From CAWAHD01 sp963781785 (lineage in GTDB: Bacteria > Planctomycetota > Planctomycetia > Isosphaerales > Isosphaeraceae): a DNA stretch of 64,000 bases. Positions 36,932-47,058 of this stretch are shown in pieces (within the stretch, counting starts at the first letter, position 1; each line of letters starts with the position of its first letter). The stretch covers positions 434,001 to 498,000 of the forward strand of contig CAWAHD010000004.1 of assembly GCA_963781785.1 (NCBI GenBank). Reading direction: 5' to 3'. Below the pieces are notes generated by a model. That model was not told the origin of the DNA, ran no database searches, and worked only from the letters and a program-made list of their open reading frames with translations. The translations under genes and the position numbers were made by a program.

Positions 36932-39010
36932 ATGAGACGCTCCAAGACAGAAGAACATTCTGCGGGCGACTCGTACTCGGCGTTCGTGCGTCTCCAGGCA
37001 AAAGCGCACATACGAGTGGACGTCGTGCCTGCGTCCGTGCGCGCCTGGGACGAGCGGCTGGCGCGTGTGCGGGCCGGACTCGCGCGCTCGTTCGGCCGGG
37101 TGCCGGAGCCCCCCTGCCCGCTCGAGCCGGAAATCCTGGGGATCTTGCCGCGCCAGGGGTACGCGATCGAGCGGCTCACGTTTCAGACCCGGCCCCAGGT
37201 TCGGGTTACCGCCAACCTGTACCGCCCCGAACCGGCGCGCCAGCGTTATCCGGCCGTGCTGTCGGTTCACGGACACTGGCCATGGGCACGGATGGATCCC
37301 CACGTTCAGCCGAGGTGCGTCGCACTGGCCAATCTCGGTTATGTCGTCCTCTGCGTGGATGCGTTCGGGGCGGGCGAACGAGCCGTCTCGCCCGGGCCGG
37401 GCACCTACCACGGAGCCCTGGAGGGCGCATCACTGTGGCCCGTCGGAACTCCTTTGATCGGCTTGCAGGTTTATGACAACCGCCGAGCCGTCGATTACCT
37501 GGTCTCGCGGCGGGAAGTCGATCCCGCGCGATTAGCGATCACCGGTGCCTCAGGCGGGGGCAACCAGACGCTCTATGCCGGAGCAACTGACGACCGCCTC
37601 ACAGCCGTCATCCCGGTGTGCGGAATCGGGACGTACGAGGCATACCTATCCACGGCGTGCTGTGTGTGCGAGGTGAATGCCGGAGGGGTCACCTATGCGA
37701 CCACGGGCGACCTGCTCGCGTGCGTCGCGCCCCGTGCTCTCTTGGTAATCAGTGCGAGCCGTGACGCCTTCCAGTTCAGCGCCCCAGAGGCAGCCAAGAG
37801 CGTCGCACACGCACGCCAGCGGTTCCGACTGCTGGGACATGACGACAAGATCCGTCACATCACCATCGACTCCGGTCACGACTACAATCAGCCAATGCGT
37901 GAAACCATGTATGGATGGGTTGAAAAATGGTTGGGCGGCCGGGGTGATGGCGGACCGGTCCCGGAGCCTGGCCTCACGCTCGAAGAGATCGCCGCGTTAC
38001 GCTGCTACCCCGATGGCCCATCGCGCCCGGGGACCATCGTCACGATTCCCGAATTTGCGTTGCGGGAGGGGCGGGCTAAGCTGGCGGCCCTCCCGGCGGC
38101 CCCCGACCACCCGGAGCGCTGGGACGCCGAATCGCGGAGGATGCGGACGCACCTTCGCGACCAGATCCTCGGCGGGTTTCCGCGACGCAGCCCACTCGAT
38201 GTTGAAGTGCGCCGCAGCCAACAGGGCACGGAATGCCGGATCACCACGGAGCGGGGAATCAGGGCCCGTGGCGAGCTGTCAGAGCCCAAGGAACCCGCGC
38301 GCGGAATCGCCCTGATCATTGTTCCCTCGCTCCGGACACCAGGCGAGCCAGGCGGCCATGAGGCTCGGCTTACGGAAATCGCCCGGTCGTGGAACGACGC
38401 CGGGTTCGTCACGCTGCGCATCGGCGACGCGCGTCTGACCCCTGCCGTCCTGGCGCAGGTGCCCCCCATTGCAGGTGTCGCCGATCACACACAGGCGGAA
38501 TGGGGGCTCTGGATAGACAGGTCTCTTTTGGGGCAATGGATATGGGACATCGTTCGCTGGCTTGATTTTCTGGATGAATGGCGAGGGCGTGCGGCACGTT
38601 CGGACGTCGGGGCAAATCTTCGGCGGCCGTATGCGTTGATCGGGATTGGCGCGATGAGCATCCCCGCGATTCTAGCCGCCGCGCTTGACCCGAGAGTGGC
38701 CGGGATATCGTGTGAAGGATGCCTGGTCAGTCTGGTCGCCCGGCACGCGAAGCCGTGGTCGGGAGTGCCGATGGGCCTCATCGTGCCGAACCTGCTGGAC
38801 GTGGGAGATATTGGCCGGCTTGCATCTCTGGCGGCACCGCGGCCTCTGGTGATCACGCGTGCGATCGAGCCGGAAGGCGGGCTGGCGACGGGCGAGCGCT
38901 TGGCGGAAGCGTTCGGTTTCTGCCGTTCGATATACCGACTGTTGGGGGCCTCCGATCGATTGCATCTCGGAGGGCCAGCCGATCTCCGCTCTCTGCTCCC
39001 AGCGGATTGA
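36932..39010 (+). CDS. tandem alpha/beta hydrolase, second domain lacks nucleophile
   Basis: A 692-residue protein made of two alpha/beta-hydrolase halves, of the acetyl-xylan-esterase / dienelactone-hydrolase type common in planctomycetes. ATG 36932 is used; no strong ribosome-binding site is visible. In the first half the nucleophile elbow is ITGASGGGNQT (about residue 210), the acid is in VISASRDAF (about residue 272) and the histidine is in IDSGHDYN (about residue 313), a full triad. The second half (about residues 430-690) repeats the fold, but the elbow reads LIGIGAMSIPA, without Ser in the GxSxG position. That domain is probably structural or regulatory. No signal peptide is seen. The substrate is unknown, perhaps an acetylated glycan. 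Confidence 0.85.
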   Translation: MRRSKTEEHSAGDSYSAFVRLQAKAHIRVDVVPASVRAWDERLARVRAGLARSFGRVPEPPCPLEPEILGILPRQGYAIERLTFQTRPQVRVTANLYRPEPARQRYPAVLSVHGHWPWARMDPHVQPRCVALANLGYVVLCVDAFGAGERAVSPGPGTYHGALEGASLWPVGTPLIGLQVYDNRRAVDYLVSRREVDPARLAITGASGGGNQTLYAGATDDRLTAVIPVCGIGTYEAYLSTACCVCEVNAGGVTYATTGDLLACVAPRALLVISASRDAFQFSAPEAAKSVAHARQRFRLLGHDDKIRHITIDSGHDYNQPMRETMYGWVEKWLGGRGDGGPVPEPGLTLEEIAALRCYPDGPSRPGTIVTIPEFALREGRAKLAALPAAPDHPERWDAESRRMRTHLRDQILGGFPRRSPLDVEVRRSQQGTECRITTERGIRARGELSEPKEPARGIALIIVPSLRTPGEPGGHEARLTEIARSWNDAGFVTLRIGDARLTPAVLAQVPPIAGVADHTQAEWGLWIDRSLLGQWIWDIVRWLDFLDEWRGRAARSDVGANLRRPYALIGIGAMSIPAILAAALDPRVAGISCEGCLVSLVARHAKPWSGVPMGLIVPNLLDVGDIGRLASLAAPRPLVITRAIEPEGGLATGERLAEAFGFCRSIYRLLGASDRLHLGGPADLRSLLPAD

Positions 39011-39378
39011 GCGCGACGATTGCCGCAATCTCCAGCGATGATGACGGCATTTCTTGTCCGACGGGCGACGATTTGTCGCCGAGATAGATGAGGTGCGACG
39101 CTCGCGCGATGGGGGCGGGTTCCGTGGCGCGGCGGTTTGAAGTTGATCAGAGAATTGACCGGCCGATGCTTTTGCCGATAATGAAGGAGTCAATGGCGAC
39201 GGCATCTTGAGGCGCCCGAGCGAGATCCGGCCGGTCGATCGGCTCGCGGTCCCCGGGCGATTCATGGCGCAGTGGTATTGGGGTTCATCCTTTTTCGTGT
39301 GATCGGTGGAATCTGAGGCTCGAAGGGCGGCCGGGTTGGGTCGCAGGCTCGAGTCACGACGCAGGCGCGGGGCCCACG
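39011..39378. other. intergenic region without a supported gene
   Basis: No protein-like frame, hairpin or clear promoter was seen in this gap. Confidence 0.4.
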
Positions 39379-41359
39379 ATGACTGAAATCCAGAAGATTG
39401 ATTTTACCCCGATCGAGATCCCCAAGATTCGGCGAGGGTATTGGGGGTTGGTGAAGATCGCCGCGGCGCTCGTTGCCATTGGAGGGGCGGGCTGGGCCTG
39501 GTCGGCCGGGTATCGTCCGCCATTTCTGGGGAGGGATGAGGCGCCGGCGTTCAAGCTCATCGAGATCGGTCGCGGGGACATCAACCTGATCGTGACCGAG
39601 ATGGGGACGGTCGAGAGCTCGAACAACCGAACGATTCGCTGCACCGTCGAGGCGTTGCTTGGCCAGGTTGGTGGCAGCCAGGGGACGGGCAAGACCCCGG
39701 GGGGTACCGGAGGCGGTGGTGGTGCCGGTGGTGCGCAGGGTTCGTCGGGAGGCGGTGCGTCCGGTGGCGCATCGGACGCGAGTCAGGCCACCCCAACGAA
39801 GGCCAAGACGGCAACCAAGGCCGGCGGTTCGACAGCGGCCGCGGGCAGCACCGCGACCGGGGGAGCCACGAGCGGCACGAGCACCGCTTCCAGCAGCACA
39901 ACCACGTCGAGCACCACGTCCACGTCCAGTTCGACATCGACGACATCGTCCACGGCGGGGAAGAAGCCCGTGATCCGCAGTTTCACCTACGCCGTTCCCA
40001 AATACGTTGCGTTGCGGCCTGCCACCAAGCCGGTTGACCCGGCGGCCCAGAAGAAAGCACAGCAGCAACTGGCGCAGCAGCAGGGCGGCGGTGGTGGAGG
40101 CCGTGGTAAAGGCCGCCGGAAAGGCGGCGGCGGTGGTATGGAGGATGAAAAGCCCGGCGCGACCACCATCGTCGAGATCGTCCCGGAAGGGAAACGGGTC
40201 AAGAAGGGCGAAGTGATCTGCCGGCTCGACGCCTCCGCGTTTCAAGACGAAGAGCAAGCCCAGAAAATCCGGCACATCAAGGCCCTGTCGTACGTCCAGC
40301 AGGCCAACGCCATCCTCGAGGTGAACCAGATCACCCTGCGGGAATACCGCGACGGCATCTACCCCCAGGACCTCCAGCTCGTGCGGCAATACATCAAGAC
40401 CTGCACACTGGAAAAAGAGCGGCTGGAGCGCACCGCCATATGGTCGCGGGATATGGGCAAGATCGGCTACCGTACCAAGTTTCAAGTCAAGGGCGACGAA
40501 CTGGCGTACGAGCAGGCCAAGATCGCCCTCGGCGAAGCCGAGAACATGCTCGCACGACTTGTGAAACAAACCGGGCCCAAGATTCGCACGGCTCTCGAAG
40601 CCAACGTCGAAGCCACCAAGGCGGACAAGTTTACGCAAGATGCGGCGCTCAGTCTCGAGACGCAGCGGCTGGAGCGGCTCCAGAGGAACATCAAGAACTG
40701 TACGCTGGTTGCGCCCAGCGACGGCATCGCCGTCTACGTCAACGTGGCCGATTGGACCGGGCGGGTGACCACACCGATCGATCAGGGCGTGACCGTCCGC
40801 CAGGATCAACCCATCATCAATTTGCCCGATCCCCTGCACATGCGCAGTCCGGGCGCGGATCAATGAATCGAAACTGTCTCTGGTCCACACTGGCCAGCGG
40901 GCACGGATCGTGGTCGACGCTTTTCCCGATCGGCCTCTCCATGGCCGTGTGGCGGAAATCACGCCGATCAACGTACCGCTCAATTCGTCCGACGTGCGAG
41001 TCTATTATGCAAACGTCGAAATCGAAGCCGGCTTCGACGACCTTCGTCCCGGGCTCAGTGCCGAGGTCAACTTTCTGGTCGATTCGCGCCACGACGTGAC
41101 GCGGATCCCGCTGGAATCGATCCGGTGGATCGGCGAACAAGGATACGCGGCCGTGATCGACCCCGCGGCGCTCAAGGAGAGCAAGGAATCGTTCGTCTGG
41201 CGGCCAATCCGCCTGGGCATGACCGACACCCGCTACGCCGAAGTCACCAGCGGTCTGGAGGCCGGCGACCGCGTCGTGGCTTCCCCGCGAAAACTGCCCG
41301 CTCCCGCCCGCGAGCCCGTTCGCCGCGCCCCGACGAGCGTGGCCGACCTGACGCGCTGA
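39379..41359 (+). CDS. orphan periplasmic adaptor (HlyD/MacA-like) with Ser/Thr/Gly insert (frame broken once)
   Basis: A second adaptor protein, not next to an ABC gene. ATG 39379 opens a short cytoplasmic part and one membrane helix (about residues 22-45). The beta-barrel start LIEIGRGDINLIVTEMGTVE is followed by an unusual insert, about residues 95-205, of Gly, Ser, Thr and Ala with long runs, then a Gln/Gly stretch. The lipoyl hairpin (KRVKKGEVICRLDASAF), a coiled coil of about 130 residues, and APSDGIAVYVN follow. One extra base near 40851 breaks the frame; past it, VRARINESKLSLV and DLRPGLSAEVNFLVDSRHDV complete the family pattern. The stop is at 41359. It may serve a pump coded elsewhere. 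Confidence 0.85.
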
Positions 41360-41368
41360 ATCCGCCGG

Positions 41369-42334
41369 TCACCGGAGCAGCGACCGCGTCCTGTCCAGCA
41401 GCAGGTCCCACTGGAAAGCCGGGCCGGGGTCGACCTTGTTTGACTGCACGTGATAGTGCCCGAGGAATCCCTGATAGCGCGCGTAGTCGCCTGTGGGCAG
41501 CTTGTGCGGGATGAGGGCGCCCTCCTTCCCTCTGGGATAATCGCAGCGGATCAAGGGGAACAGCCGGCAGAGGGTGGCCGCCAGTCGTGACAGGGCCTCG
41601 TACTGCTGGGGGGTGAAGTCGTACTGCTTCAGCCGCTGTCCCTGGATCGTGCCGACGATCAGCTCGCCGCGCATTGGTCGCAAAACCGCGCCGCCGGCCA
41701 GAGGACCGGGCGCTCCTGGCAGGTCCGGGTCGACCAGCTCGATCCGACCGGCGGTCCCGGGTCGATACCAGCGTGCCAGGGGGTCCGGGCCGGGTTCGGG
41801 GTATGCCCCGATATTGGCGACTTCCACGCCGATCGAACGTTCATTGGCGATCGTCGCGTGCCAGGCCGACTCCTTGACGTCGAGCGTCTGGTAGATGGTC
41901 CCGTCGAGATCGAGCATGAAGTGAACGCTCAGCCCGCGCTGATCCTGGAGCACCTGGAAGCAGCGCCGGCTGGTTCCGCGTGCGTCGAAATGGATCACGA
42001 ACTGATCGACGACCCGCGCGAGCAGCGGAAGGTCCCACCCGCCACCGCGTGTCTTTTCAACCTCCGCGCCCGACAATCCCTTGGTGCGTACTCCATACCG
42101 AACGGGACGATTGGGGGCGGTTTTGGGGGCGGGGGGAAACCGAGGTTCCACCCGATACGCATCATAGCCGCCGGGGTCGGTCCAGAGAACCACGCGGGTG
42201 GTGGTGTGGTAAAGCTGCCCGCACACCATGATCTCATCACCGCGGCGCCCGAGCTTCTCACCGATCTTGACCGGCGGCTCATCCGGACCGGCCGCGGCGG
42301 CCAGAGCGAGAATCAGGAGGAGAGATCGTTTCAT
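41369..42334 (-). CDS. N-acetylmuramoyl-L-alanine amidase (Amidase_2)
   Basis: A 321-residue exported amidase that would cut between MurNAc and the stem peptide. The N-terminus is a signal peptide (MKRSLLLILALAAAAG). The Amidase_2 domain shows the first zinc ligand in VIHFDA (about residue 114), the block AWHATIANERSIGVEVAN (about residue 157), and the last ligands in LGHYHVQSNKVDPGPAFQWD (about residue 293), where His and the Asp of the K-x-DPG motif are expected. The start ATG 42334 overlaps the 3' end of the CRTAC1-like gene by 56 nt on the same strand. A long loop (about residues 195-230) is unusual. A role in wall turnover or recycling is inferred. Confidence 0.9.
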   Translation of the reverse strand: MKRSLLLILALAAAAGPDEPPVKIGEKLGRRGDEIMVCGQLYHTTTRVVLWTDPGGYDAYRVEPRFPPAPKTAPNRPVRYGVRTKGLSGAEVEKTRGGGWDLPLLARVVDQFVIHFDARGTSRRCFQVLQDQRGLSVHFMLDLDGTIYQTLDVKESAWHATIANERSIGVEVANIGAYPEPGPDPLARWYRPGTAGRIELVDPDLPGAPGPLAGGAVLRPMRGELIVGTIQGQRLKQYDFTPQQYEALSRLAATLCRLFPLIRCDYPRGKEGALIPHKLPTGDYARYQGFLGHYHVQSNKVDPGPAFQWDLLLDRTRSLLR

Positions 42335-44750
42335 CAGTAACCCGCCTGGCCGATGGCCGGTCGAGCGATTCCCAGGTCTCGGACCCCTCCGTGATGACGA
42401 TCGTCTGGCCGGCGGGGATGTGGTAGAACCGCTGGATTGTCTCGCTGACCGGCCAGAAGACGTTCAGCTCGAACACTTCGCTCGCGTCACCCAGGCCGAT
42501 CGATTGCACGAACGTGTTGCCGCCGAAGCTCGAGTTATTGCCCACCGTGCGAAAGATCGAGCGGCCGGTCTTGCCCGGCTCGACCACGGTCGCCTCGATC
42601 CGGGCGCCGAGTGCTGCGCTGTTGGTCTTGGTGCCCAGGAGCTTCACGTTCAGCCAGTGGCGGCCGTGTCCCGGGTTCTGAAACAAGAGGTTAAAAGCAC
42701 CGTCGCCGGGAGATGGTCCACCGGTCTGTACGAAGAAGTCAAGGTCGCCGTCGGCGTCGCTGTCGGCAAACGAGACACCATGCCCCTTCTGAAGGTGGCC
42801 AGTGCCGGAGGACAAGGTGACGTCTTCAAAATAACGGCCTTCGACGTTCTTGAACAGGAGGTTCGGGACCAGGCTCGACGTCGAGAGCCAGCCGGTTCCG
42901 AGATAGAGATCGAGATAGCCGTCATTGTCGATGTCGCCGAAGTTACAGCCCATCGGGGCCATGGGGCGATCGAGCCTGGCCTCGTGGGCGACTTCGACGA
43001 AGCCAGACGGCCCGACGTTGCGGAAGAGCGACGGGCGGCTTGCGCCCTCGACCGAGATTCCCAGAGCCGCGGCCGCGGTGCCAGCCAGAGTTGTGCGATT
43101 GTCATTCACGTAGATATCGAGCTTGCCGTCGTTATCGAAGTCCCAGAACCAGCACGCAAAGCTGGCCTGTTCCACGGCGACACCCAGTTCCGGGGCGACG
43201 TCGCGAAACTTGCCTCCGCCTTCGTTTCGATAGAGCCGGCAGGGCTGCCCCATATTCGAGACGAACAGGTCAAGACGGCCGTCGGAGTCGTAATCGCCCC
43301 AGGCCGCTCCCTTGGCACAGCGCTCGTTGGCGACGCCGGCTGAATCGGCGATGTCTTGGAAGGTGCCGTTGCGGCGGTTGTGGTACAGCCGCGAACGGTT
43401 GCGCGGGTCCGAGCTGAATCCCGCCTCCGTGCCGAAGCCGGCGCCGGCGAACGGGGGAAGGTACTCGCCACCGACGTAAAGATCGACGAACCCATCGTTG
43501 TCGTAATCGCCCCATGCCGCCGCGATCGACGAAATCGTGACCCCGAGGCCGGCTGCCAGCGTGACATCGTCGAAGGTGCCGTCGCCCCGATTGCGCAAGA
43601 GCGACATCCGGTAGGGGCTCTCCCACGCGCCTCGGAGCAGGACGACGTCCAGGTCGCCGTCGTTGTCGAAGTCGGCATGCGAGGCGTTCAAGGCGTAGAC
43701 CTGGTCGAGAAGTCCGGCCGCGCGACTGCGGTCTTCAAAGGTTCCGTCGCCGCGATTGACGAAGAGCGAGGCGCCCAGCTCGGCATCAAGCGAAGTGGTG
43801 AAAATGTCGGGCAGGCCGTCGCCGGTGAAGTCGTCGAAGATACTGCCACCAGCCTGGTTTGTGCCTCGAGAGGTGAGCCCTGCGGAACTCGCGACATTGA
43901 CGAACCGGCCCACGTCGATCTTCGAGCGGAAGCCGTCGAGCGGGATCAGGTACGCGGGCGGAACGCCGCCCGGATATTCGCCCAGCGTCATCGCGGCGAT
44001 GTTCAGAAGCCAATGGATCCGGAGGTCGCCGGGGCGTTCGGCCAGATAGCGGGTGAACCGGTCGATCGCTTGTCGCGAGCCCGACTGGCGAGTGTGGACG
44101 GCCTCAGGCGCGATCGGGAAAATACAGCTCGATGAGCCCAGGCAATTCACGCAGTTGTCAATCTCGCCGCGTCGCAGGGCCGCGATGCCGGCCAGCGCGA
44201 TCATTCTCCGCCGATCGTCGGGGGCAACACCGAGCTCGCTCCCGATCCGGGCCGCCTCGTCGAAAGCGGCGGTGGCCTCAGCAAACTGTCCTGCATACAA
44301 GTAGAGCAGGCCCAGGCTATGAGCAAGCTGCGCGGTAACCCGCCTGCTCGAGCGATGCCCCGGGCAACGCCGGTGTTCGGTCCAGCTCCGCACGTAAGGC
44401 TGCTAACCCGCGGGGCGCCCGCGCGGATGGCCTCGCGCAGCTCTTTGAGCGAGCTCGAGTCCTTGATCGGACCGGTGAAATGAACGGCCATACCGAAACC
44501 GCCGTCCTCGAACCGGTCGGGATCGATGTCGGGTCCGCCGGAGGCGCTCGACCGCGGCCACGTCTTCTCCCGTCGCGGCGGTCGCGCGACCCCCACCCAC
44601 GCGTGTACCGAGATGTGAGCGCTGCCGCCGGGATGCGTTGCCGTCCGACCCCACCGACCATAATAACGCCGCGACCGCACCGCCGGCCGTCACCACACAG
44701 AACAACACCACGACCAACAGCCTGAACAAAACCCGTACGCGTGGTACCAT
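42279..44750 (-). CDS. CRTAC1-like VCBS/ASPIC-UnbV protein with TPR (frame broken in N-terminus)
   Basis: A large exported protein. The start is taken as ATG 44750, where MVPRVRVLFRLLVVVLFCVV begins a membrane anchor. Two or three extra-base frame changes between about 44390 and 44660 link this to DPDRFEDGGFGMAVHFTGPI, to LAALRAELDRTPALPGASLE, and to the long frame that starts AQLAHSLGLLYLYAGQFAEA, a TPR-like segment. VCBS/FG-GAP repeats (ADFDNDGDLDVVLLRG and others, about seven copies) form a propeller, followed by an ASPIC/UnbV domain ending near EVFELNVFWPVSETIQRFYH. Such proteins are frequent in planctomycetes and have no assigned substrate. It overlaps the amidase start. Confidence 0.8.
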
Positions 44751-44954
44751 GAATGATCGCGCCAATCTACGATACCCAAGCACGAAGGAATTCAGATCAA
44801 TTTCGACATCCCATTGATCTTCGCGAATTTGCGATCAACAATCCACCGATAACTTCGATCCAGAGTCGCGGAATTGGTCCGGAGGAAGACTGGTAGGCCA
44901 AATCGAGGAAATCCACGCGAACGGCCAAGATATCGAACCGGCGAGTCAACGATC

Positions 44955-45941
44955 ATGCCTGAATGCGTAACCCGTGCTGCGTCTCCCCGAACCCGGAGAG
45001 CGTCGGCGGTCGCGGCCGGACTTTTGGCGCTTTGCTGCGGCTTGTACCGCGATGGCCCCGGCCACGTCTTGGCGGGTGAACCGGCGCCGGATGGCTTGCA
45101 AACTCTCGAGTCGCGGCTGTTGCCGCTGATCCGCGCCCATAAGGGAAAGGTCGCGGTGGCAGTCAAGCATCTGGGCACGGGCGAGTCATTTGGCTATCAC
45201 GAAGCCGACGTGATGTCCACGGCAAGCTTGATCAAGTTTCCGGTGATGGTTGAGGCGTACCGCCAGGCTGCCGCCGGCAAGGTCGACCTGAAGGCCATCG
45301 TGGTGCTCCGCCAAGAAGACAAGGTGGCCGGGTCGGGAATCCTCACCAGCCATTTCACCGCCGGTGCGACATTCACGCTCCGCGACGCGATCAGGCTCAT
45401 GATCGTCTTCTCGGACAACACGGCCACCAACCTCGTCCTCGACTCGGTCGGCATCGGAGCCACGGCCGCGACCATGGAAAGACTGGGATATCCTCACACC
45501 AAGATTCATTCCAAGGTCTTTCGCCGGGAGACGTCGGTCTTTCCGGAGCGCAGCAAGCAGTTTGGCCTGGGCAGCACGACGGCCGCCGAGATGGTCCGTC
45601 TCTGCGAAGCCTTGCACAAGAAACAGCTTGTGGGCCCGAAGGCCTGCGAGGAGATGCTCGACCATCTGCGCGCTTGCGACGATAAGGACAAGTTTCCCCG
45701 CCTCCTGCCGCCCGGGACCAAGGTCGCATTCAAGACCGGCAGCTTGGCCGAGACCCGGACAGCCGCCGGAATCATCGAGTGGCCCGGAGGGCCAGTCGCC
45801 CTCTGCGTGATGTCGAACGAAAACGAAGACAAGCGATGGGTTCGTGATAACGCCGGCAACCGCCTCTGCGCCGAGATCGCCCGGGCCGTCTACGATCATT
45901 TTGACATGATCCGCTCCGACAAGAACCGCGACCGCCAGTGA
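44955..45941 (+). CDS. class A beta-lactamase-like serine hydrolase
   Basis: A 328-residue exported serine hydrolase of the class A beta-lactamase / transpeptidase fold. ATG 44955 begins a signal peptide (hydrophobic core ASAVAAGLLALCCGL). The motifs are all present: SLIK (Ser91-Lys94), SDN (153-155) and KTG (260-262). A glutamate (RRETSVFPE, about residue 192) lies where the deacylating Glu166 of class A enzymes is expected. Many planctomycete proteins of this type are not proven to confer resistance, and it could instead be a D,D-peptidase-like enzyme acting on peptidoglycan. It stands alone between the CRTAC1-like gene and the thioesterase gene. Confidence 0.85.
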   Translation: MPECVTRAASPRTRRASAVAAGLLALCCGLYRDGPGHVLAGEPAPDGLQTLESRLLPLIRAHKGKVAVAVKHLGTGESFGYHEADVMSTASLIKFPVMVEAYRQAAAGKVDLKAIVVLRQEDKVAGSGILTSHFTAGATFTLRDAIRLMIVFSDNTATNLVLDSVGIGATAATMERLGYPHTKIHSKVFRRETSVFPERSKQFGLGSTTAAEMVRLCEALHKKQLVGPKACEEMLDHLRACDDKDKFPRLLPPGTKVAFKTGSLAETRTAAGIIEWPGGPVALCVMSNENEDKRWVRDNAGNRLCAEIARAVYDHFDMIRSDKNRDRQ

Positions 45942-45952
45942 ACTCGGGTCGA

Positions 45953-46333
45953 TTACCGGAGAATCTCCGGCAAGGCTTGGGGGCGTCCTTCGCGGTCGAC
46001 GCACGCCAGTGTCGAATGACCCTCGGCCAGCACGACGCCATCGCGCACCACCTCGTAGTGATGCACGATCTTGACGTGGGTGACCCGCGCCACCGTGGTG
46101 CGCACGGTCAAGACGTCGTCATAATGCGCCGGCCGCTTGAACTTGCAGCCGATCTCGATGACCACCAGGAAATGTCCCGAGTCTTCGATTTCGCGATACG
46201 AGATCCCGCGCTGGCGGAGCATCTCGGTCCGGGCGAGCTCGAAATACACGAAGTAGTTCGCATGGTGCAGGAGTCCCATACGATCCGTCTCGGCATAACG
46301 GACGCGGATCGAGATCTCGTGGCTTGCAGTCAT
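45953..46333 (-). CDS. YbgC-type hotdog acyl-CoA thioesterase
   Basis: A 126-residue thioesterase of the YbgC / 4-hydroxybenzoyl-CoA thioesterase family. ATG 46333 is used; a longer in-frame extension overlaps the upstream gene and is not conserved. The catalytic Asp and the dimer helix are in RVRYAETDRMGLLHHANYFV (residues 10-29), followed by YFELARTEMLRQRG and ARVTHVKIVHHYEVVRDG. It would hydrolyse a short acyl- or aryl-CoA. Its start overlaps the stop of the upstream phosphatase gene (ATGA, 46330-46333), so the two are translationally coupled, an unusual pairing that suggests a shared process. Confidence 0.9.
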   Translation of the reverse strand: MTASHEISIRVRYAETDRMGLLHHANYFVYFELARTEMLRQRGISYREIEDSGHFLVVIEIGCKFKRPAHYDDVLTVRTTVARVTHVKIVHHYEVVRDGVVLAEGHSTLACVDREGRPQALPEILR

Positions 46334-47058
46334 CGACGTATGGCTCCCGCGGCCGTCCGCGGCCGGGTGATCACAACCAGTGGATAGGGGTCGTACTGCC
46401 ACTGTTCCCGGCTCGGCACTCCCGGCTGGAAGCCTTCGTTCACCCACCGCAGGAAGACCGCCGGCTCGTGGCTCAGGCCGTTGATCTTCAGCCAAGTCTC
46501 GTACTGCTCGAGATGTTCAGCCATGACCTTGCCGGCCCCAGCACGCACGAACAGGTAGGCGATGGAGAACTGCGCGCGGGCGGTTTCGATCGTGCTGCCG
46601 GGCCTGAGGAGCTCGGCGAAGGCCGACACCAGCCCGGTTCGCTCCGATCCCCAGGCACAGTGGATGAGCATGGGATATTCAGCCGTCTGGAGCACGTGGA
46701 TCAAACCGCGCAACTGAGCACGCGACATCCAGACACACGACGACATGGCCACGTCGAACTGGGTTGCCAGCGCGCCATTGGTCGCCGCCACCTCGTCACG
46801 ATACCAGGCGTCGCGTTCGTTCGAGCCTCTCAGGTTCAAGACGGTCTTGATCCGGTTGGCGCGGATGGTATGAGCCAGGGCGGCCGCAGGCATTTGACCG
46901 GAGCGGTAGATCCGGCCCGGCTGCACGGTGCCGAAATTATAAGTGGCCTGGTCCCACGCCAGATAGAGCACCACGGGGATCGCGGTGGCCGCGACCAGGC
47001 TGAACGCCCATGCGGTGATCCGGCGGGAGCGAGTTTTGGTCGTCATCCTTGGCCTCAT
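46330..47058 (-). CDS. membrane-anchored dual-specificity-type protein phosphatase (1)
   Basis: A 242-residue protein with an N-terminal membrane helix (ITAWAFSLVAATAIPVVLYL, about residues 14-33) and a cysteine-dependent phosphatase domain. The motif LIHCAWGSERTG (about residue 132) fits HCx5R, and the upstream general-acid region follows KTVLNLRGSNERDAW. The start may be ATG 47058 or the in-frame ATG at 47046. Beyond the signature the C-terminus is helical (about residues 150-230). The substrate could be a phosphoprotein or a phosphoinositide-like or nucleotide molecule. Its stop overlaps the thioesterase start. It overlaps the preceding phosphatase gene by over 100 nt, so one of the two ends may be misread. 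Confidence 0.8.
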   Translation of the reverse strand: MRPRMTTKTRSRRITAWAFSLVAATAIPVVLYLAWDQATYNFGTVQPGRIYRSGQMPAAALAHTIRANRIKTVLNLRGSNERDAWYRDEVAATNGALATQFDVAMSSCVWMSRAQLRGLIHVLQTAEYPMLIHCAWGSERTGLVSAFAELLRPGSTIETARAQFSIAYLFVRAGAGKVMAEHLEQYETWLKINGLSHEPAVFLRWVNEGFQPGVPSREQWQYDPYPLVVITRPRTAAGAIRR

